Translations under genes and position numbers: made by a program | In this document: positions 53,563 through 62,202 of the stretch, piece by piece | How positions within the stretch are numbered: position 1 is the stretch's first letter | How the letters are laid out: each line of letters opens with the position of its first letter | Origin: Nitrososphaerota archaeon | GTDB taxonomy: Archaea > Thermoproteota > Nitrososphaeria > Nitrososphaerales > CADDZS01 | Assembly: GCA_021325255.1 (NCBI GenBank) | Contig: JAJPHP010000058.1 | Location: forward strand, 91,481 to 155,480 | Direction: 5' to 3' | Length of the DNA: 64,000 nucleotides | Notes under the pieces: generated by a model | The model's input: the letters and a program-made list of their open reading frames with translations, nothing else | Database searches by the model: none | Told to the model about the DNA's origin: nothing

Positions 53563-54666
53563 TTAAGCATTGGTCGATGAACTTTCTGAAAACTCCTCTT
53601 CCTCCCGCAGTTCCTCTCTGAGCAACTGCGGCATTGTGGAGTAAACATCGGTAAACATTGTGGAAAGCTCGGGGGGTGGTACCTCAGCCTCTTCCTTCAC
53701 AGCCGTGTTTATTTCGGCATCTATCTTGGCGCGAAGATCCTCCTCAAAGTCCTTGCTCCAATACCCCTTCCTTTCAAGGTATGATCTGAACCTCTCGACA
53801 GGGTCCTTGCGCTTCCAGGCCTCCATCTCCTCCCTCGTCCTGTATCTGTTTGGATCGTCACTCGTGCTGTGCGGGCCCATCCTGTATGTTAGGCACTCGA
53901 TCATAGTGGGCCCCTGCCCCTTCCTCGCCCTTTCAACGGCCTCGCGTGCTGCTTTGTAGACCGCGAGAGCATCGTTCCCATCGACGCGCACCCCCGGAAA
54001 ACCGTATGCAAGTGCCTTCTCCGCAAACGTTCCAGAGGCTGTCTGCTTTGATGCTGGAAGAGAAATTGCCCAGCCGTTGTTCTCGCATATGAAGACAATT
54101 GGAGCCTTGTACACCCCTGCAAAGTTGTACGCACTATGAAAATCGCCAGCGGAAGTCGCGCCATCACCATGATAGGCCATGACGACATTGTCCTCATTCT
54201 TCATCTTCATTGCCATCGCAACCCCAGTTGCAACAGGAAGGTGCGCCGCAATGGTGGATGCTATACTCACATAATTCGCGCTTTTGAACCCCCAGTGGTT
54301 CGGCATCTGGCGGCCGCGCATCAAATCCTTGGCATTTCCCATCAAGTGGTCAAAAAGTGTCCTGACGGGCACTCCTCTCAGTATTGCGACGCCCATGTCC
54401 CTGTAAGTTGGAAGCGTCCAGTCACTGTTTCTAAGAGCAAACGCACTACCGATCTGGGCAGCTTCCTGGCCGGAGCAAGGCACGTAGAACCCGATGCGCC
54501 CCTGTCTTTGAAGGTTCATGGACTTGATGTCAAAGAGCCTCGTGGTGAGCATTGACCTGTAGATGTGTTTTAGATCCTGCTCGGAAAGAGAGGGCTCTGA
54601 GGACTTGTCCAGTTTGCCGTCAGAGAGTATGACCTGCAGATACTCCTTAGGCGCTGATTGACTCAA
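53563..54666 (-). CDS. 2-oxoacid dehydrogenase E1 component, alpha subunit (copy 2, branched-chain-like)
   Basis: This 367-residue protein has LQRQGRIGFYVPCSGQEAAQ, WTLPTYRDMGVAILRGV, and the thiamine motif HGDGATSAGDFHSAYNFAG...ENNGWAISLP. TMIECLTYRMGPHSTSDDPNRYR and DPVERFRSYLERKGYW follow. ENNGWAIS and the GPHSTSDD loop are closer to branched-chain 2-oxoacid E1 alpha. An acidic C-tail of ~25 residues is unusual. It forms an operon with the beta gene. Confidence 0.92.
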   Translation of the reverse strand: MSQSAPKEYLQVILSDGKLDKSSEPSLSEQDLKHIYRSMLTTRLFDIKSMNLQRQGRIGFYVPCSGQEAAQIGSAFALRNSDWTLPTYRDMGVAILRGVPVRTLFDHLMGNAKDLMRGRQMPNHWGFKSANYVSIASTIAAHLPVATGVAMAMKMKNEDNVVMAYHGDGATSAGDFHSAYNFAGVYKAPIVFICENNGWAISLPASKQTASGTFAEKALAYGFPGVRVDGNDALAVYKAAREAVERARKGQGPTMIECLTYRMGPHSTSDDPNRYRTREEMEAWKRKDPVERFRSYLERKGYWSKDFEEDLRAKIDAEINTAVKEEAEVPPPELSTMFTDVYSTMPQLLREELREEEEFSESSSTNA

Positions 54667-54900
54667 AGATTCGGACCTGCCAATTACTTGAGAGGTCAGA
54701 GAAATGATTTAACCTTTTGCTCGAAGAATTCCTGATTTTCTAAGAATCGCGCAAGTTCGATATGGGATATTCGCTATTCCAAGTCTCTTCGTTTAAGAAT
54801 GCACTCATTTCTGTTTCTTTTCTCTGAAGCGTACCGCTCGGACTGGCGGCCGTGAACAAATTGGCCGCGAAAAAAGGAAGAGGGAAAGAGCGGTAAAACT

Positions 54901-55536
54901 CTAACGGAGAAGAAATCGTTTTCCCAGGTCTCCCAAAATAACTACCGCGCATTCTTTGGCATCATTTGCAAACGAATCCACCGTGATCTCTGGATTCTCG
55001 GACTCCTCGAATGGTTCATCGACGCCAGGAACCTTGCCCAGCCCCTCGAGCCTCTTGCCTGTCGCAAGTCGCTTAAGCGCGTCCCTGTAGAGATTTGCCC
55101 TGATTGCGGGCTGGTTTTCTCTGCTGGCTTCTCTTTGCATGCATACCTCGACGGGGCACTTCACGTACACTTCGAGAAATGAGGCTCCGATCTCCTGACG
55201 GGCTAACTCGCGCCACACGATCTTGTGGCCCGTCCCGTCAAGTATTACATTGACCCCATTTTTTGACAAAAAACTCCCTATCAACACAAGCGCGCGGTAA
55301 GCCGCGTCACGCTCGGCGTCGGTGTATTGAGGGTTTGGAAATATCTTTGACCTGATCGCGTCCATCGACACGTACTCGAAGTTGAATTTCTGAGAGAGCA
55401 GCTCTTGCAGAACCATCTTCGCAATAGTCGACTTGCCGGAACCGGGCAGACCGTTGAACCAGATTACAGTTCCTTTCGCATGCGACAACGCCCCATAGCG
55501 ATAGTTGTTCTCGGCGGTCAGAGGAGATCTCAGCAC
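54901..55536 (-). CDS. cysC: Adenylylsulfate (APS) kinase
   Basis: Phosphorylates APS to PAPS with ATP. Walker A GLPGSGKST at residues 29-37, YVSMDAIRSKIFPNPQYTDAERDAAYRALVLIG, NVILDGTGHKIVWRELARQEIG and FLEVYVKCPVEVCMQRE follow the family. The 211-residue length is standard for a single-domain kinase; no ATP sulfurylase is fused or adjacent. It overlaps the upstream phosphatase-like gene by seven bases, so both are translated together. PAPS would serve sulfation or assimilation. Confidence 0.9.
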   Translation of the reverse strand: MLRSPLTAENNYRYGALSHAKGTVIWFNGLPGSGKSTIAKMVLQELLSQKFNFEYVSMDAIRSKIFPNPQYTDAERDAAYRALVLIGSFLSKNGVNVILDGTGHKIVWRELARQEIGASFLEVYVKCPVEVCMQREASRENQPAIRANLYRDALKRLATGKRLEGLGKVPGVDEPFEESENPEITVDSFANDAKECAVVILGDLGKRFLLR

Positions 55537-56420
55537 ACTCGCGACTTTAGGAGGGAAAGGGCGCTCTCGTTGGCTCCTCCGATGAGGTTGAGCCTTGAAT
55601 CGAAGCCGACTTCGATATCTTCAATGTCGCCCGCGTGCGGTGATAGTTCTGAAAACACGCACCCGGCCTCTCTTGCAATCAAGTAGCCGGCGGGCGAATC
55701 TATCGTTCTGGCACCACCGGGTTGCACAAAGATGAAACCATCCGCACTGCCCGCGGCCAAAAGGCAGAAACTGATCGCTGCGCTTCCGAGCAGCCTTGTC
55801 TTGTAAACGTAATCGTCTGAAAGTTTCGCAGCCAGCCCCTGAAAGTAGTTTGCATCGCCGCATTCGATAAGAAGAGTCTCAAAACGTCGGTACTGCGTTG
55901 TACGAGGAACTAGTCTTCGCTGGTTGTGGTGACTCCCCTTGCCCCGAACAGCGCTGAACTCATCCTGCGTCGGCACGCTCAGAACGAGACCAACATCCAC
56001 ATCCCTGAACAGCCTCTTGTCTCCTCGATTGATTTTTCTGCTCAAACCGAGCACTGACAAAGAAATTGAAAAGAGTGGAATCCCCCACTGTGCGTTGTGA
56101 GAGCCGTCCAGAGGATCGCACAGCACGATGGGCACGGCTCTATTCCCATTACCTGTGGCTCCTCTCTCGGTAGAAACTTCGCCCAGTTCCTCAGAGACAA
56201 AGATGTACGAGTCCTTGCCCAGATCTTCATTCAAAGAGCTGTGTATTGCGCTCTCGCCGGCCTCGTCTATCTTCAGCGTTAGGTCTCCGCCCGCACCGCG
56301 CCCGACAATTGCGGAGCGATTTCCATGGTCGTCATAATTTCTCAAGATAGCTTCCTTTCCAGCGCTAGCAGCTTTCCTAAGCAGAGCTATCCAGTCTCTG
56401 TTTGATGAATTGTCACTCAA
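55530..56420 (-). CDS. Inositol-monophosphatase/CysQ-family phosphatase
   Basis: A lithium-sensitive-type phosphatase of 296 residues. Metal motifs: VSEELGE (76-81 region), CDPLDGSHNAQWGIP (Asp102, Asp105) and ARTIDSPAGYLIAREAG. Substrates in the family are inositol phosphates, fructose bisphosphate or PAP (3'-phosphoadenosine 5'-phosphate). Overlap with the APS kinase gene suggests PAP removal after sulfate transfer, but sequence alone does not prove this. Confidence 0.88.
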   Translation of the reverse strand: MSDNSSNRDWIALLRKAASAGKEAILRNYDDHGNRSAIVGRGAGGDLTLKIDEAGESAIHSSLNEDLGKDSYIFVSEELGEVSTERGATGNGNRAVPIVLCDPLDGSHNAQWGIPLFSISLSVLGLSRKINRGDKRLFRDVDVGLVLSVPTQDEFSAVRGKGSHHNQRRLVPRTTQYRRFETLLIECGDANYFQGLAAKLSDDYVYKTRLLGSAAISFCLLAAGSADGFIFVQPGGARTIDSPAGYLIAREAGCVFSELSPHAGDIEDIEVGFDSRLNLIGGANESALSLLKSRVC

Positions 56421-56610
56421 TGTAACCTGTGCCTATTCTGGAATTACTAATTCTTTTTCCGAAGAGCCCTAATTGTAACTTTCTTTGGCGAATTCGCAGC
56501 AGTGATTTTCCCGCTTTCAATCGCTCACTTTCCCAGTTTTTATCTTCCTTCCTCTTTTATTGTCACCCTATAGCTTTTCACGTGCGAAACCGCGTCTAGC
56601 TTTTGCGTGT

Positions 56611-57792
56611 CTATCGTTTTTGAAAGTAATCGTTCACTCTTGAAGGCTCGAACTTTGCAGAATCCAGTATGTTGTGAACAAAGTTGAAGATTTGCCTCCT
56701 AATCTCTGAAGATATCGATGGATACCAAAGAGGTGAGGCTATCACAAGCGCCCTGAAGGTGTAAAACAGGGGCATCGCTTCGAGGATTACGCCGTCATTC
56801 GTTCTCTGAAGGTAAGTATCAAGAAATCCTTGAAAGAGCTTTTCATAGGCGCCCTTGAGGCTTCCATATTTTCTCAGTGAATAGAAGATGTAGTTGATTG
56901 AGAGGGCGCAGACGTCGTCCGCGGGCTCTCCCCATTCTCCTCTGCTTCGGTCAAGCAATCTGAACGTGGTCGACCTTTCTGATGCGAAGAGTATGTTCCA
57001 CGGGTGGAAATCACCGTGAACCTGTGAGAGTCTTGTGGATGCATACTTGCGCAGTCTCCATCTCTGGGCGACGCACTTTTTCTCGATCTCCTCAAGCTCG
57101 CCTGGATGCAGATACTCCTCTGTGCTGGAAGGATAGGTGTCGGCGAGCCCAAAGATGCACTCCCCGTGTCCGACAGTGTCTCGAATCTTTCTAAAGTAGA
57201 GCTGAGCATCTTCGGGCTTGGGATTCTTCTTTGAATGAATTCTAGACAGATAAGACGCGAGTGCTTGAGCTCTAGGGAGATCCCTCTCTTCGAGTTTTTC
57301 ACTTGAAAATACTCTGTCGAGGTCCTTGTAGTACTCTACTCCTTCAATCTTACGGCGCAGAAGAAAGAACTCACCGCTCTTTCCGAGCGAGAGCATCGAA
57401 GAGTCCTTCTTGCTGAAAGCCCCAAAGTCCTCGACCCGACAGTGACGCGGGAGCGAATTCCAAGTATCGTAGGAGAGCACGATGTTGTCCACTCTGTCTG
57501 CCCTGTAATCGTGCCCAAACCCTCGCCCCATCCTGAGCGTCGAAATTATGGATTCCCTTCTGCTACTTCCGACCTCGTAAACCACTAGATAGGGGATCCC
57601 GTACCCAAGAGTCTTGATGCTCTGACCGCTCTGTTTGACTCGTCCTCCACTTTTCTTGCTACCGCCCTTCATCTCTGCATTCTTCGAATACTGATCAAGA
57701 GGGCCAAAGTAGTTAATGCGAATGTTCTTCTTTTGGAGCAAATCCTCTAGGTACTTCACGACCTGTCTCTCCGATGGAATCCTGAGCGGCAT
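56611..57792 (-). CDS. Aminoglycoside-phosphotransferase-like kinase
   Basis: The 393-residue protein has an APH/choline-kinase-type fold: the catalytic loop reads SQVHGDFHPWNILF (Brenner-type, with Asp and Asn) and the metal-binding segment FRLLDRSRGEWGEPADDVCALSINYIFYS. LASYLSRIHSKKN is the usual hinge helix. Here the usual D-F/W-E is DRSRGEWGEP. The N-terminal lobe is unusually rich in basic residues (GGSKKSGGRVKQS). Substrate unknown; natural ones in archaea are sugars or alcohols rather than antibiotics. Confidence 0.78.
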   Translation of the reverse strand: MPLRIPSERQVVKYLEDLLQKKNIRINYFGPLDQYSKNAEMKGGSKKSGGRVKQSGQSIKTLGYGIPYLVVYEVGSSRRESIISTLRMGRGFGHDYRADRVDNIVLSYDTWNSLPRHCRVEDFGAFSKKDSSMLSLGKSGEFFLLRRKIEGVEYYKDLDRVFSSEKLEERDLPRAQALASYLSRIHSKKNPKPEDAQLYFRKIRDTVGHGECIFGLADTYPSSTEEYLHPGELEEIEKKCVAQRWRLRKYASTRLSQVHGDFHPWNILFASERSTTFRLLDRSRGEWGEPADDVCALSINYIFYSLRKYGSLKGAYEKLFQGFLDTYLQRTNDGVILEAMPLFYTFRALVIASPLWYPSISSEIRRQIFNFVHNILDSAKFEPSRVNDYFQKR

Positions 57793-57925
57793 TTCAGGTG
57801 CGTATTCGTGGCGGCATTCTTTTGCTTTACTATCTAGCGCATTTGCATCGCAAAATGTCAGTAGGAAGGTAACCTGAAGCTCCTCTTTTTTTCCTTCTTT
57901 CCGCGCTATGTCGTTTCGAAGCGAT

Positions 57926-59074
57926 TTAACGTATCGAGCCAGGATCTGCTCTTACTCTTCTCCGCTTGTTGTCATATCTTGCAACCAAGCTCTTCGACCA
58001 GGTGCTGACGTCATCGAAAACCTCTGGAAGCTCGAAGCCAAATCCATGATAGTTGAACTGTCGGCGAGCGGATTTCACAAGGATCTGCACCTCGTATCGT
58101 GACCTGGCCGCTTTCGTCGTCCCATGCTTTATGATGGCTCGCGCCTCCGTGATCTCAGGGTATGCCTTCCTCAAAAGGTTCACGACCCTTGTGAATTTCT
58201 CCCGTGTCGCCTCGGCCTCGAATGGATCTTCGGGCAATCCAACAATGTACATTGGGATGAAATCCCTGTTTCTCAAGTCAATTAGCATGCGCATAAAGTC
58301 ACGGTAGGTGATGATTCCCTGAACCTCATCAAAACTCGTGATGACAGAGTAGTTCGACTTGCTCGATGACATGTTGCGGTATACTCTGTTCAGCGAGTCT
58401 GTTACGTCATTGGATACTATTTCGGGCTCTGCGAAATTTTCCACAGGGACGTCAAACATTGGCCCCCTCGAGTTGCCCATTACGGTCCTGTCAGCAGACG
58501 GAAGCATGTTGAAGACGATGGCAGACGATGTTATTACCCCGTTGAGCTTTCTGTCATTCAGAATCGGAAGCTGATCAATTCTCCTTCGGAGCATGATGCG
58601 TCTCGCCTTTGAGACTTCATCACGATGATCAACGCAAACAGGGTTGGGTGTCATGAGATTGTTTGTCCGCTCAGAGTTCTCAGTCTGCATCAGCTGCTCG
58701 ACGATCCCGTCGCATGAAACTACTCCCTTTAGATTCCCCGATTCGTAAACTGGGAGCGACCTGATTCTATACTCAAACATGATGCTCGCAGCTTCGCTCA
58801 CTGTGCTGTTTACTCCGAGCCTGGGCACGTACCTCATCATATTCGATATCCTCGTGGTGGTAATATTCTTGGCATTCAGAATATCCGTGAGCGTTATGAT
58901 GGCAGTCCTCTCGCCTTCTTCGACCATAACCTCGTGCAAATTCGATTCCCTAATTTTGCCTATTCCTTTGGAAATGGAATCTGACGGCTCAAGGGTGATC
59001 GCCGAGGAGAGGAACTGCATGACCGGTAAGCCCCTCATCTTTTCAGGCTTCATTTCAAGTCGGTGATCAAGCAC
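57926..59074 (-). CDS. Four-CBS-domain protein with hibernation-factor-like C-terminal domain
   Basis: Residues ~15-275 form four CBS motifs (SSAITLEPSDSISKGIGKIRESN; YVPRLGVNSTVSEAASIMFEYRIRSLPVYE; NPVCVDHRDEVSKARRIMLRRRIDQLPILN; EPEIVSNDVTDSLNRVYRNMSSSKSNYSVI), which usually bind adenine nucleotides. The C-terminal ~110 residues (FIPMYIVGLPEDPFEAEATREKFTRVVNLLRKAYPEITEARAIIKHG ... YEVQILVKSARRQFNYHG ... DVSTWSKSLVAR) have the strand-helix-strand-strand-strand-helix order of HPF/RaiA ribosome hibernation factors. A nucleotide-controlled ribosome-binding protein is an attractive inference. Single gene. Confidence 0.75.
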   Translation of the reverse strand: MLDHRLEMKPEKMRGLPVMQFLSSAITLEPSDSISKGIGKIRESNLHEVMVEEGERTAIITLTDILNAKNITTTRISNMMRYVPRLGVNSTVSEAASIMFEYRIRSLPVYESGNLKGVVSCDGIVEQLMQTENSERTNNLMTPNPVCVDHRDEVSKARRIMLRRRIDQLPILNDRKLNGVITSSAIVFNMLPSADRTVMGNSRGPMFDVPVENFAEPEIVSNDVTDSLNRVYRNMSSSKSNYSVITSFDEVQGIITYRDFMRMLIDLRNRDFIPMYIVGLPEDPFEAEATREKFTRVVNLLRKAYPEITEARAIIKHGTTKAARSRYEVQILVKSARRQFNYHGFGFELPEVFDDVSTWSKSLVARYDNKRRRVRADPGSIR

Positions 59075-59314
59075 ACCAATCCCATAAAGTTAGTGGAATT
59101 TCCCACATCAACTGCGATTTTTGCAGTGGAACAATTTTCTTCTATTGCCCTCGCCGCTTTATCTTAACTATCTCTCCCCCTTTCCATATCCGAGGATTCT
59201 GCATATCCTTTAGGCAAGAACGCCAAATTCAATCCTCTCGATTGGGGGTGGAGGCAAAGACTAATCAACAGTGCCAAGGTCATTTTTTGCCCAAATCAGG
59301 AAAAAAATGTTGCC
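59075..59314. other. Divergent intergenic region
   Basis: About 240 bases between the CBS gene and the DUF885-like locus. Both promoters should lie here; I see no operator dyad or RNA gene. Confidence 0.3.
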
Positions 59315-61172
59315 TTGACAAACTCGGAAAGAAGTGCAAACCAAGTTTCACTTGGTGAAATGATGGAATTTGACCGTGAGCTATTCAATCTAGAGTGCGA
59401 TCTTAACCCGCAGTCAATGTATAGCGCGGGGCTCGAAGCATACGCAGAGAGTGTGGATTCCGTCAAGCGAGAACGTGCAAGCTGCGATACAAAAAATCCA
59501 ATCCATGATAGCAAGGTTCACTACCAAGGAGTCGCTCGCGAAAAAATGGCTGGAATCAGGCAGGACGGTTCTCGAACTTGACGAGCTAGGAAAGGACGCC
59601 GGTTTGATCACTGACACTTTTGTCGCCCATCTCGTAAAGGAAGGGGTCAACGAACCGCGATTTAAGATTCTCGCGGATCGATTGTGCGAGGTTATGGAAG
59701 CTGCGATTGAAAGGAGAACTGGCAAGAAATACTCTCCTCCAGCGATGATGCTCGCACAGTATCAGATAATAGGCGCGAGAGAAATACTTCAGCTCATAGC
59801 CTCCCAGAGCTCTGACCCGGAATTGAAGGAGAAGATAGAGAGGCTCCAGAAAAAAGTCGAGGAATTTGCTGAACGCTTCAAGGTCGAGGGATTTACCGAT
59901 GGAGAGTTCACGGAGGCGATGGGCCTACTCAAGAAACACGGTAGCGCACTCGGGAGAGAAAGCTTCTATCCCAAGGCATTACGACATGGATTTGACTTCA
60001 AGGAGTGTCCCCTACAGCTTGAGAAGAATGCGCTCAAGTGGATCAGCGAAGACCTCCCAAAGCTCCGCAGGGCGAGCCGAAAGCACTCGAAGATCTTAAA
60101 GTGCGACCCCACTCCTGAGGCAGTCACTTCTGCACTCAAGTCAAAGTCCGACACAAAGCCAGAGCAGGCGCTGGAAACCGTTCTTAAGATTAGGTACATC
60201 GTGCAACCATTCGTCACAGAGAAGATGGTCAATATAAATCCCGAGTACGATGCCAAAGTGGTCGAGACCCCGCCCTATCTTTCTCCGATTATTCCGACGG
60301 GCGCCGCCCAGGGTTTTGACACTTTCACTGACCTACCCTTTACGAGGTTCTACCTCACCACAGATCCAAAAAGAGCGCCTGACTCAGGGTTCGCCGATCT
60401 CACAAATCTCCTAGTTCACGAAGAGTACGGTCACTGCGTTCACTTTAGCAATACAGCCAAGAAATTCGCTGCAAAGGCTAGCACTATAGAACTGCTCTCC
60501 TCGCTCCACGAAGGAGCTATTTCTGAGGGTCTTTCGTTTCAGAGAGAACTTGAGTTCCTCGACGCCCTGCGCTCACTGGACAAGAAGTTGCGACGGAAAT
60601 ATGCACCACTCACCAAATCCGAAAACGGCTACGTCGAGTTGACCAAGGAGTTTGGAGGATTTGACGCCACACTCCTGGAGTTGGAGTTCTCCACGTAGAA
60701 GCATAGAATAATCAGATATCTGCGAGTGGTGGGCGACGCGAGGATAAACAGCGGGAAGCAGAACCTGCCCGAGTTCCTCGAGTGGGCGGAAAAGAAGACG
60801 GGTCTCTCCCAGCGCACGGTGTTTGATCAAATCTTCCCAGCCCACGAGGGTGTCTTCCCTGCATATGCAGCATCTTACGCCGTGATTGGACAGGAAATAA
60901 AGAAGATGCAGCGGCCGATTAGAAACGATCCGGAAAAAATGGCCAAATTCAACGCCTATGCGTGTTCCATGGGATACCGTCCAAGGACCATTTTCGAGTC
61001 CAGGCTTAGGGCATACATCAAAACTCTCGCGGCAAATGGGAAGGCTAGCCGGCCTAGGAAGAGGGCGACGAGCAACAAGAAATCTGGTACAAGAGTAAGG
61101 GACACCGTTCAAAGCACTGAGAGGCTGCCTCCCCCATCAAACTTGAACATAAGTGATGAAGGCTCTGTGTAG
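59315..61172 (+). pseudogene. DUF885-like zinc peptidase, frameshifted and interrupted by TAG
   Basis: Three parts read in order. The first (from ~59360, MMEFDRELFNLECDLNPQSM and YSAGLEAYAE) matches the family N-terminus; a +1 shift near 59447 leads to PSSENVQAAIQKIQSMIARF and the long helical body. The core has PYLSPIIPTGAA, LPFTRFYLTTDP, the metal motif HEEYGHCVHF (60417-60434 for HEEYGH) and LHEGAISEGLSFQRELE. TAG 60696 stops it, yet the frame continues without shift: RIIRYLRVVGDARINSGKQN, LPEFLEWAEKKTGL, GVFPAYAASYAVIG, the usual C-terminal part. The metal motif is HExxxH, one residue shorter than the family's HExxPGH. Confidence 0.75.
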
Positions 61173-61275
61173 CCGGCACAGCCAGAAATATGCTATTTGC
61201 GCCCGAGTAATTGTGTTTCGAGCTTTAAAGGTTCCTCTTATGGCTCGTTTTCGACAATTGTGGAGTTTTCAAGAT

Positions 61276-61299
61276 CGTACCCGCCTAGAGACGGGTACG
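61276..61299. terminator. Hairpin between convergent genes
   Basis: A perfect 8-base stem (CGTACCCG with CGGGTACG) encloses an 8-base loop. It lies about 100 bases after the peptidase locus and 75 bases after the end of the convergent flavin-protein gene. No T-tract on either side, so its role as terminator is uncertain. Confidence 0.4.
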
Positions 61300-61373
61300 T
61301 AACAGAGCTAACTTGGTATTTAAAGCGAGAAACGGAGAAATTAGGGCAAAGCACACAGCCGTAAAGACATTCG

Positions 61374-61844
61374 CTAGAAAGAAGACCTTTTCAAGTGTAG
61401 GGGGCGGTTGAGCCACTTCCTGTTATCCCAGCTGACAAGGCTAATTGGAGAAATCTCCACGACGACCCTGTGCTCCTTTCCGAACTTTTCCTGCCAGCTT
61501 TTCGGAAACTTGTCTGTATCTCTGAGGTTATGGTATTTTTCTGCGAGCATTGAGAAAACGAGCTTTCTCAGGGGTTTGTCCGTATCTACAACCTTGGCTA
61601 GCCCCCGGATCATGACACCCCGAAGTTCCGTATACACGTCTCCGTCCTCTATCACGGCGGCGATCTGAGGTCTCTTCAAAATGTTGAAGATTTTTTTCTT
61701 GTAGGGCTGCGCCCTAAAGTAGATCTTGTTGTCCATGACAATATACCAGACAGGAGCCGCATGCGGAAAACCATCAGAGTCGAGCGTGCAGAGGATCATC
61801 TTGTAGTGCTCCTTCACGAAGGACCACGACTCTGATCTCGTCAT
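61374..61844 (-). CDS. Pyridoxamine 5'-phosphate oxidase-like flavin-binding protein
   Basis: ATG 61844 (MTRSESWSFVKEHYKMILCT) is chosen because the upstream codons give a basic, unlike-family N-tail. The 156-residue split-barrel has ILCTLDSDGFPHAAPVWYIVMDNKIYFRAQP, KKKIFNILKRPQIAAVIED and RGVMIRGLAKVVDTD, matching the PNPOx-like FMN/F420-binding family. Members act as F420-dependent reductases or flavin reductases, or have no known substrate. It stands alone. Confidence 0.82.
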   Translation of the reverse strand: MTRSESWSFVKEHYKMILCTLDSDGFPHAAPVWYIVMDNKIYFRAQPYKKKIFNILKRPQIAAVIEDGDVYTELRGVMIRGLAKVVDTDKPLRKLVFSMLAEKYHNLRDTDKFPKSWQEKFGKEHRVVVEISPISLVSWDNRKWLNRPLHLKRSSF

Positions 61845-62202
61845 TGGAAGATACTGAGTGCGTCGCCTTCTTCGTAAACGAAGTTGTTGCTGGCTGAGCC
61901 TGTTGTAGACCATGACAATCTTGCTCGCAGTAGGAAACGGAGAAGTTGCGGACAGTACTCGGCTCACATGAATATGAGCATTGCGATGTGGCTAAGCAAG
62001 GGAGTACGATGCACTCGTCCACAAAATCCAGGCGAGCAAGCATCCAGTCTCAAGACGGATAGAAAGAGGTCGAGATGATTCTACAGGAATGATATTCCTC
62101 ATCCAACGATCTCACACAGAGCAAACCCACTCTGAGAAAGCAAGATATACGCGCCCTCGCGGCTCCTTTTCCTCAGACAACTGGCAAAGTGAGGCAGATG
62201 GC

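Noticed and set aside
34252..60698. Pyrrolysine or genome-wide TAG recoding as explanation of interrupted genes
   Set aside because: TAG terminates about half of the intact genes checked, and MmgE also has frameshifts; site-specific readthrough is left open in the findings.
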